From assembly GCF_001045465.1 (NCBI RefSeq), contig NZ_LFND01000006.1, positions 124,001 through 188,000 on the forward strand: a stretch of DNA of 64,000 nt, written 5' to 3'. This document shows, piece after piece, positions 58,788 to 64,000 of the stretch (position 1 is its first letter; every line of letters begins with the position of its first letter). Both the position numbers and the translations under genes were made by a program. The notes under the pieces are model-generated. The model worked only from the letters and a program-made list of their open reading frames with translations. It had not been told where the DNA came from and did not search any database. The DNA comes from Chryseobacterium angstadtii (GTDB taxonomy: Bacteria > Bacteroidota > Bacteroidia > Flavobacteriales > Weeksellaceae).

Positions 58788-60086
58788 ATGTCTTTAAATG
58801 TCATTGATTTAATTAAAGGACAGCTAGGTCCCGCTTTGGTTTCACAAGCAGCTTCACAATTTGGAGAAAGTGAATCCGGTATTTCAAAAGCAATCGGAGG
58901 TATCCTTCCTGCTGTGGTAGGGGGACTGGCAAATAATTCTGATAATCCTGGAGTTTTGGATGCAATTACCAATGCTTCATCTAGCGGAATTTTAGGAAAT
59001 TTATTAGGGGGATCATCCAGCAACCCTGTAATATCCACTTTGCTTACCTCTATTTTTGGAGACAAAATCAGCGGAATTGTAAATGCTATTGCTACTTATG
59101 CAGGTATCAGTAATAATTCTTCAAGTTCGCTGCTTAATTTGGTAACAGGAGCTACGGTAGGTTCTATCGGAAAATATGCTACTGATAACAATTTAGACAA
59201 ATCAGGTATTTCAAGCCTGTTGGGTGAGCAAAAAGGAATTGTTTCTTCACTACTGCCTGCAGGTCTTTCTTTGGCATCCCTTAACCTGGGAAGCTGGTTT
59301 GGAGGAAGCTCTTCTCATGCAGAAGCAGCACCAAAGCCTGAAGAGCCGAAAATTGAAGTAACGAGAAGTACTACAGCTGCAGGAACAAATCCTGACAGAA
59401 ATAACAATAATGAAGGCGGAGGTTCAATCTGGAAATGGTTGCTTCCGCTTTTACTTTTAATTGCCGCTGCTTATTTCTTATGGAAGCAGTGCGAGAAAAA
59501 GCAAACCACTACCACTACAACCACCACTGATTCTACAGCTTCAAAAGTAGATTCGGCTGCTGTGGCAACTCCAACAGACACTTCTGCGTCTACTACAGCA
59601 CCAGCTGCTAAGACAGATGAAAACATTGATCTTAACGGTGTAATGCTGAAAGGCTATAAAGGAGGTATGGAAGATCAGATGATTACCTTCCTGAAATCAG
59701 GAAATTATAAAAATGCTGCTGATGATGCTGCATTAAAAGATAAGTGGTATGATTTTGACCATGTAAACTTCAAAATGGGAAGTTCTACTGATCTGGAAGC
59801 AGGTTCTCAGGGACAGCTTGATAATTTGGTAGCCATCTTAAAAGCATTCCCGGATGCAAAAATTAAAATTGGAGGGTATACTGACAAAACAGGTAACGAA
59901 GCTTCTAACGTAAAATTATCCAAAGCAAGAGCTGAATTTATTAAAGCAGCTTTAGCTAAGGCCGGAGTTGGAGCCCAGGTTCTTGAAGCAGAAGGTTACG
60001 GAAGTAAATATGCTAAAGTAGATGCCAAAGCTTCTGATGCGGAAAGAGCTGCAGACAGAAAAATGGCAGTGAGATTTGCAAAATAA
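58788..60086 (+). CDS. DUF937 protein with membrane helix and OmpA domain
   Basis: 432 residues. Residues 1 to about 165 are a DUF937 domain (VIDLIKGQLGPALVSQAASQ, ISKAIGGILPAVVGGL) with no signal peptide. A membrane helix lies at about 215-233 (WLLPLLLLIAAAYFLWK), followed by a Thr/Ser/Ala-rich linker and a C-terminal OmpA domain (about 315-432, FKMGSSTDLEAGSQGQLDNL, IKIGGYTDKTGNEASNVKLS, KARAEFIKAALAKAGV) for peptidoglycan binding. The topology implies a cytoplasmic DUF937 domain and a periplasmic OmpA domain. Single gene with a strong terminator. Confidence 0.9.
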   Translation: MSLNVIDLIKGQLGPALVSQAASQFGESESGISKAIGGILPAVVGGLANNSDNPGVLDAITNASSSGILGNLLGGSSSNPVISTLLTSIFGDKISGIVNAIATYAGISNNSSSSLLNLVTGATVGSIGKYATDNNLDKSGISSLLGEQKGIVSSLLPAGLSLASLNLGSWFGGSSSHAEAAPKPEEPKIEVTRSTTAAGTNPDRNNNNEGGGSIWKWLLPLLLLIAAAYFLWKQCEKKQTTTTTTTTDSTASKVDSAAVATPTDTSASTTAPAAKTDENIDLNGVMLKGYKGGMEDQMITFLKSGNYKNAADDAALKDKWYDFDHVNFKMGSSTDLEAGSQGQLDNLVAILKAFPDAKIKIGGYTDKTGNEASNVKLSKARAEFIKAALAKAGVGAQVLEAEGYGSKYAKVDAKASDAERAADRKMAVRFAK

Positions 60087-60110
60087 TCGTTTAGAATCAC
60101 TAAAAATAAG

Positions 60111-60141
60111 ATCCCGAAAATTGATTTTCGGGATTTTTTTT
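60111..60141 (+). terminator. Terminator of DUF937-OmpA gene
   Basis: Perfect 10-bp stem ATCCCGAAAA/TTTTCGGGAT with a TTGA loop and a T7 tract. Confidence 0.93.
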
Positions 60142-60173
60142 GGACTGGACTTTCGTATTTATATTTATTTAAG

Positions 60174-60197
60174 TAAATTTGTTAGTCATTTCTAACA
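60174..60197 (+). promoter_or_regulatory. mntH -7 box and overlapping operator-like palindrome
   Basis: TAAATTTG (60174-60181) is an exact TAnnTTTG box. Overlapping it is a perfect inverted repeat TGTTAG-TCATTT-CTAACA (60180-60197), only 3 bp before the mntH ATG. Its position over the transcription start suits a metal-responsive repressor of the DtxR/MntR type, but no regulator gene is present to confirm this. Confidence 0.5.
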
Positions 60198-60200
60198 TTT

Positions 60201-61532
60201 ATGAATTTCAATACCAATAACGCCTGGCGTAAAGATAAAACTTCCCACTCATTATCAGAGGTTTATTCCTCTATAAAAGTCCCACGAAAAGCTAATTTCT
60301 GGAGAAAATATCTTGCTTTTGCCGGCCCGGGACTGATGATTGCCGTAGGATATATGGATCCCGGAAACTGGGCAACTGATATTGCAGGGGGTGCTCAATT
60401 CGGGTATACCCTTCTTTCGGTTATTTTAATTTCAAACATTTTCGCAATGGTTTTGCAGCATCTTTCCGTAAAACTGGGAGTTGTTGCGGAAAGAGATCTT
60501 GCACAGGCCTGTCGTGATCACTTCAGTCCTACCACCAATTTTATTCTGTGGGTATTTTGTGAAATAGCCATCGCCGCCTGTGATCTCGCAGAGGTGATAG
60601 GTTCTGCCATTGCTTTAAATCTTCTCTTTCATATTCCGCTTACCTGGGGAATTGTAATCACAACTGTAGATGTTTTGATTATTCTTTTACTTCAGGCCAA
60701 AGGTTTCCGATGGATAGAAAGTATTGTGGGCGGACTTATATTTATCATTCTGGCCTGTTTTATCTATGAAATTGTCATTTCGCAGCCTGCTTTCAATGAG
60801 ATTTTAGGGGGATTGGTTCCTCAAAAAGAAATCATTCAAAATCCGGCCATGCTGTATATCGCTATCGGGATTTTAGGAGCTACTGTAATGCCTCATAATC
60901 TATATCTGCACAGCAGTATCGTTCAGACAAGAGATTATCCCCGTGACCGTGAAGGAAAAAAAGAAGCTATCAAATTTGCTACTCTGGACAGCACTGTTTC
61001 ATTGATGCTGGCTTTCTTTATCAATGCAGCTATTCTTATCCTAGCGGCTGCCACCTTCCATACTACCGGAAATAAGCATGTAGCAGATATTCACGATGCT
61101 TATAAAATGTTGACCCCAATCCTGGGAGCTTCTATGGCAAGTATTGCTTTTGCGATTGCTTTGCTGGCATCAGGACAGAATTCAACACTCACCGGCACAC
61201 TTGCTGGGCAAATCGTAATGGAGGGCTTTTTGAATATCCGTTTAAAACCCTGGCTGAGAAGGCTTATTACAAGACTGATTGCCGTAATTCCTGCGCTGAT
61301 AGTAGCCATTATTTATGGTGAACAGGGAACTACTGATTTGTTGGTTTTAAGTCAGGTTATCTTATCCATGCAGCTTAGCTTTGCAGTGGTTCCATTGGTT
61401 ATGTTTACTAATGACAAGGCCAAAATGGGAGAATTCGTGAATAAACCTTTCTTAAAAGTCTGCGTCTGGATTATTTCTGTAGTGATTATTGTTTTAAATG
61501 TGTATCTGCTTTATCAGACATTTACGGGATAG
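60201..61532 (+). CDS. mntH: Nramp family divalent metal transporter
   Basis: 443 residues with about eleven membrane helices. The Nramp signatures are intact: GPGLMIAVGYMDPGNWATDI (metal ligand Asp and Asn in DPGN) and the MPHNLYLHSSIVQTR helix-6 motif with the conserved Met and His. It couples proton entry to Mn2+ or Fe2+ import. The palindrome over the promoter suggests metal-dependent repression. Monocistronic; followed by 380 bp of repeats and no clear terminator. Confidence 0.95.
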   Translation: MNFNTNNAWRKDKTSHSLSEVYSSIKVPRKANFWRKYLAFAGPGLMIAVGYMDPGNWATDIAGGAQFGYTLLSVILISNIFAMVLQHLSVKLGVVAERDLAQACRDHFSPTTNFILWVFCEIAIAACDLAEVIGSAIALNLLFHIPLTWGIVITTVDVLIILLLQAKGFRWIESIVGGLIFIILACFIYEIVISQPAFNEILGGLVPQKEIIQNPAMLYIAIGILGATVMPHNLYLHSSIVQTRDYPRDREGKKEAIKFATLDSTVSLMLAFFINAAILILAAATFHTTGNKHVADIHDAYKMLTPILGASMASIAFAIALLASGQNSTLTGTLAGQIVMEGFLNIRLKPWLRRLITRLIAVIPALIVAIIYGEQGTTDLLVLSQVILSMQLSFAVVPLVMFTNDKAKMGEFVNKPFLKVCVWIISVVIIVLNVYLLYQTFTG

Positions 61533-61912
61533 GGAATAATGAATAATGAATAATGAAAAGTGAATAGTGAATAGTGAATAGTGAATTTCTCAGCTCTGAT
61601 AATTCACCATTCATTTGCGAGGCAAAAATTGACCATTCACAATCTGTTATTGAATGCTGAATCATCAGCTGTAAATTTTTCGTATCCAATAATTCACCAT
61701 TCACTTGCGAAGCAAAAATTGACCTTTCACAATCCGCTTTTGAATGCTGAATCATCAGCTGTAAATTTTTCGTATCCAATAATTCATCATTCACTTGTGA
61801 GGCAAAATTGACCATTCCCAACGCATTCTCTGCTTCTTTTTTCTGCCTTAATGTCCATATTTTGTATTTGGCAGGCTCTTTGTCAAACAACTATTTAAAT
61901 AAATATTGAATT
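61533..61912. repeat. 380-bp gap with 90-bp tandem repeat and GAATAGT microsatellite
   Basis: 61536-61584 is a short GAATAATGAATAATGAAAAGTGAATAGTGAATAGTG run. It is followed by about 2.8 copies of a 90-bp direct repeat: the units starting near 61651 and 61741 share TGAATGCTGAATCATCAGCTGTAAATTTTTCGTATCC-type sequence and a partial, more diverged copy precedes them from about 61565. Because 90 is a multiple of three, false reading frames are open on both strands. Parts (AATTCACCATTCAC) are complementary to the GTGAATAGTGAATT run. No gene. It must also contain the grpE promoter. Confidence 0.8.
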
Positions 61913-62449
61913 ATGGAAAATCAGGATATTAAGGAAGAAAGCGTCAATAATCAGCAAGAAAACAATATTCAGAACGAAGCAGTATCTGAAGACAATGTGA
62001 CAGCTACCCCTTCTGCAGAGGAACTTTTGGCAGAAGAGAAAGACCGTTACGTCAGATTATATGCAGAATTCGAAAACTATAAAAAAAGAACGTCAAAAGA
62101 GAAGATGGAATTCTTCCAGTATGCCAATCAGGATATGATGGTATCTATGCTGGGAGTTTTAGATGATTTTGAAAGAGCTCTTAAAGAGATTGCTAAAAAC
62201 GGAAATCCATCTGATCTTCAGGGGGTAGAACTGATCTATCAGAAGTTTAAAAACAAACTTACCGAAAAAGGCTTAAAAGCAATGGAAGTAAATGCCGGAG
62301 ATACTTTTAATGTAGATTTCCATGAGGCAATTACTCAGATTCCTGCACCATCGGAAGATCTAAAAGGCAAAATCGTGGATGTTATTGAAACAGGATATAC
62401 TTTGAGTGATAAGGTGATCCGTTTTGCAAAAGTAGTAACAGGAAACTAA
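61913..62449 (+). CDS. grpE: Nucleotide exchange factor GrpE
   Basis: 178 residues. An acidic, unstructured N terminus (1-45) precedes the long helix (LLAEEKDRYVRLYAEFENYKKRTSKEKME) and the C-terminal beta domain (GVELIYQKFKNKLTEKGLKAMEV, FNVDFHEAIT and VIETGYTLSDKVIRFAKVVT). GrpE releases ADP from DnaK. It is followed by dnaJ after 104 bp that hold AAATGATAAATGG-type inverted repeats, so the two may be co-transcribed. Confidence 0.95.
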   Translation: MENQDIKEESVNNQQENNIQNEAVSEDNVTATPSAEELLAEEKDRYVRLYAEFENYKKRTSKEKMEFFQYANQDMMVSMLGVLDDFERALKEIAKNGNPSDLQGVELIYQKFKNKLTEKGLKAMEVNAGDTFNVDFHEAITQIPAPSEDLKGKIVDVIETGYTLSDKVIRFAKVVTGN

Positions 62450-62553
62450 AAGTAAATAAATGATAAATGGTGATAGATAATTGACTGACAGCGGGTTTTA
62501 AACCATAAGCAATAGGCATCAATTATCATTTATCAATAATCAATTATAAGAAT

Positions 62554-63675
62554 ATGTCAAAAAGAGATTATTACGAGGTTCTTGAGATCAGTAAATCTGC
62601 ATCGGCCGACGAGATAAAGAAATCATACCGAAAAATGGCCATCAAATATCACCCGGATAAAAATCCAGGAGACAAGGAGGCTGAAGAAAAATTTAAAGAA
62701 GCTGCAGAAGCTTACGAAGTACTGAGCGACGACCAGAAGCGTGCACGATACGATCAGTTCGGTCATGCCGGAATGGGCGGTAATGGTGGCTTCGGAGGAG
62801 GAGGCTTCGGAGGAGGAGGTATGAATATGGAAGATATTTTCAGCCAGTTTGGAGATATTTTCGGCGGAGGTTTCGGTGGCTTTGGCGGAGGAGGCGGAGG
62901 ACGCCAGCAGGTGAAAGGTTCCAATTTAAGGATCAGAATCAAACTGAACCTTGAAGAAATGGTGAACGGGACACAGAAAACCATCAAAGTAAAAAAAATG
63001 AAGACGGCTGAAGGAGCCACTTCAAAAACCTGTCCTACCTGTAACGGTTCAGGAGTTCAGCTTAAAGTAATGAACACGATGTTTGGCCAGATGCAGACGC
63101 AGACTACCTGCGGAACCTGCCAGGGAATCGGGAAAGTAGCTGATAAAATTCCTGCAGGAGCCAATGCACAGGGACTGATAAAAGACGAGGAAGAAATCTC
63201 AATTAATATTCCGGCAGGTGCAAGAGACGGTATCCAGCTTAATGTAAGAGGAAAAGGTAACGATGCTCCATTCGGAGGTGTTCCGGGAGACTTATTGGTG
63301 ATCATTGAAGAGGAAGTAGATAAAACGATCAAGAGAGAAGGTGATAATCTTCATCAGGAATTATATGTTTCTTTTGCTGAAGCAGCTTTAGGAACGAAGA
63401 AAGAAGTTCCTACGGTAGGTGGTAAAGTAAAAATCACGGTTGATCCGGGTACACAATCCGGAAAGATTCTCAGATTAGCCGGAAAAGGGCTTCCAAGTAT
63501 CGACAGCTATGGTAAAGGCGATATGTTTATTCACATCAATGTATGGACTCCACAAAAGCTGACGAAGGATCAGAAAGATTTCTTCGAGAAGCAGATGTCC
63601 AGCGGAGAAATGGTTGCAGAACCTTCCGGAAAGGAAAAAACTTTTTTTGATAAAGTGAAAGATTTATTCAACTAA
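62554..63675 (+). CDS. dnaJ: Chaperone DnaJ with only two of four zinc-finger motifs
   Basis: 373 residues. J domain 1-70 with HPD at residues 33-35, then a Gly/Phe-rich linker (75-125), then the cysteine-rich region, and C-terminal substrate-binding domains (VKGSNLRIRIKLNLEEMVNG, VPTVGGKVKITVDPGTQSG). In the zinc region only CPTCNGSG (Cys160/163) and CGTCQGIG (Cys186/189) are present. The first motif is replaced by KTAEGA and the fourth by IPAGANAQG. In canonical DnaJ, motifs 2+3 make zinc centre II and motifs 1+4 centre I, so centre I is missing here. Partner of GrpE and DnaK (dnaK not in this window). Ends at a strong terminator. Confidence 0.95.
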   Translation: MSKRDYYEVLEISKSASADEIKKSYRKMAIKYHPDKNPGDKEAEEKFKEAAEAYEVLSDDQKRARYDQFGHAGMGGNGGFGGGGFGGGGMNMEDIFSQFGDIFGGGFGGFGGGGGGRQQVKGSNLRIRIKLNLEEMVNGTQKTIKVKKMKTAEGATSKTCPTCNGSGVQLKVMNTMFGQMQTQTTCGTCQGIGKVADKIPAGANAQGLIKDEEEISINIPAGARDGIQLNVRGKGNDAPFGGVPGDLLVIIEEEVDKTIKREGDNLHQELYVSFAEAALGTKKEVPTVGGKVKITVDPGTQSGKILRLAGKGLPSIDSYGKGDMFIHINVWTPQKLTKDQKDFFEKQMSSGEMVAEPSGKEKTFFDKVKDLFN

Positions 63676-63683
63676 AATATTAA

Positions 63684-63712
63684 AAAAAGAGGCTTTTGTT
63701 AGCCTCTTTTTT
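63684..63712 (+). terminator. Terminator of dnaJ
   Basis: Stem AAAAGAGGCT/AGCCTCTTTT with a 6-nt loop and T6, 11 bp after the dnaJ stop codon. Confidence 0.92.
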
Positions 63713-63724
63713 GTGTTAAATACA

Positions 63725-63753
63725 TCGGGGCGGCTTCTACGAAGCCGCCCCGA
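63725..63753. repeat. Very stable GC-rich hairpin between dnaJ and DUF808 gene
   Basis: Perfect 13-bp stem TCGGGGCGGCTTC/GAAGCCGCCCCGA with a 3-nt TAC loop. No T-tract. It may be a second, bidirectional stop for the convergent genes or a small intergenic repeat unit. Confidence 0.75.
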
Positions 63754-63775
63754 GACGTTTATTATAATCAGATTT

Positions 63776-64000
63776 CTATTTCTTCTTTACTAGAGAAACA
63801 GCCCCTTTTCCAATCGTAAAAAGTGCCACAGCAAACAAGCCTCCTACAAGTCCCAGAATAATTTCTTTTAAGATAGTAAGCAACTCATTTGAAGACCAGG
63901 AAGGTAAAACATGGTGTAGAAATTCTACTCTATGGGCAAAAATACCGCCAGCTACCATGATCAAAGCAATAGTCCCTATCACTCCCAACGCTTTAATAAC
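63776..64000 (-). CDS. DUF808 family membrane protein, C-terminal end only
   Basis: Only the last 74 or so residues are seen; the frame is open to the window edge (VIKALGVIGTIALIMVAGGIF start of visible part) and the 5' end lies outside. Two membrane helices are visible, and the ALGVIGTIALIMVAGGIFAH and GLVGGLFAVALFTI pattern fits the end of YedI/DUF808 inner membrane proteins, whose role is unknown. A TTG at 63988 is not the true start. Convergent with dnaJ. Confidence 0.65.
   Translation of the reverse strand, partial: VIKALGVIGTIALIMVAGGIFAHRVEFLHHVLPSWSSNELLTILKEIILGLVGGLFAVALFTIGKGAVSLVKKK

Noticed and set aside
61565..61822. Possible CRISPR array
   Set aside because: Units of 90 bp are repeated as a whole without unique spacers, and no cas genes are near.
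61522..61890. Frames on both strands with repeated HHSLARQKLT / LDTKNLQLMIQHS peptides
   Set aside because: Produced by the 90-bp direct repeat, whose length is a multiple of three. No start context or family match.
1..64000. tRNA, rRNA, riboswitch, insertion sequence, prophage or defence system
   Set aside because: Gaps were read for tRNA-like cloverleafs, transposase frames, integrases and known system genes; none was found that could be supported.

Overview
The window is a chromosomal segment of a low-GC Bacteroidota, most likely a Chryseobacterium/Elizabethkingia-type member of the Flavobacteriia (family Weeksellaceae). This rests on several things seen together: many secreted proteins with a C-terminal type IX secretion (T9SS type A) sorting domain, a SusC/SusD pair, an EndoF1-like endoglycosidase (the family classically known from Elizabethkingia meningoseptica), TAnnTTTG-type -7 promoter boxes, weak Shine-Dalgarno sequences and AT-rich gaps. 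No rRNA, tRNA, CRISPR array, prophage, integrase or intact insertion sequence was seen. About 49 protein genes are supported.

Layout. 1-5.3 kb (minus): a truncated choice-of-anchor L surface protein; an operon of RNase Z, a TIGR02757 protein and a DUF1003 membrane protein with an acidic heptad-repeat tail; and an operon of a CPBP protease, an unknown membrane protein and RdgB. 5.3-5.9 kb is a repeat-rich gap before prfC (5.9-7.5 kb). 7.5-13.4 kb holds two tandem copies of a two-gene cassette, each a small lipoprotein followed by a secreted reprolysin-like metallopeptidase. 13.7-21.5 kb is mostly housekeeping: DUF4349 lipoprotein, acyl-CoA dehydrogenase, acyl-CoA ligase, a Nif3/coiled-coil protein pair, and a potassium-channel-like protein with a zinc-ribbon tail plus a 52-residue membrane protein. 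21.6-29.2 kb carries three T9SS cargo proteins that share modules and a nearly identical sorting domain. 29.5-34.2 kb is a DNA polymerase III alpha subunit with a fused N-terminal proofreading exonuclease. 34.5-39.0 kb has two paralogous T9SS subtilases.

39.1-49.4 kb: fused 2-oxoacid dehydrogenase E1, bestrophin, an Lrp/AsnC regulator divergent from a Cys/Met-metabolism PLP enzyme, a glycosyltransferase, the EndoF1-like GH18 lipoprotein, an RlmL-like rRNA methyltransferase, another methyltransferase and a ZIP transporter. 50.0-54.4 kb: SusC/SusD. 54.5-57.0 kb: FadL-like porin and a Trp/Gly-rich lipoprotein, divergent from proS (57.2-58.7 kb). 58.8-64 kb: DUF937-OmpA protein, MntH with a candidate operator, a 90-bp tandem repeat, grpE, dnaJ (lacking one of the two zinc centres) and a truncated DUF808 gene.

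The overall picture is a protein- and glycan-degrading, surface-active bacterium: at least four secreted proteases, repeat-built T9SS surface proteins, an N-glycan-cleaving enzyme and a TonB-dependent importer lie among ordinary housekeeping genes. No clearly new multi-gene machine (defence, secretion or biosynthetic) is visible. The best candidates for undescribed biology are the duplicated lipoprotein-metallopeptidase cassette, the Trp/Gly-rich lipoprotein with its porin partner, and several conserved proteins that have lost metal-binding residues (DnaJ, the zinc-ribbon coiled-coil protein, the DnaE PHP domain). All family assignments come from reading the sequence against remembered families; no search was run.
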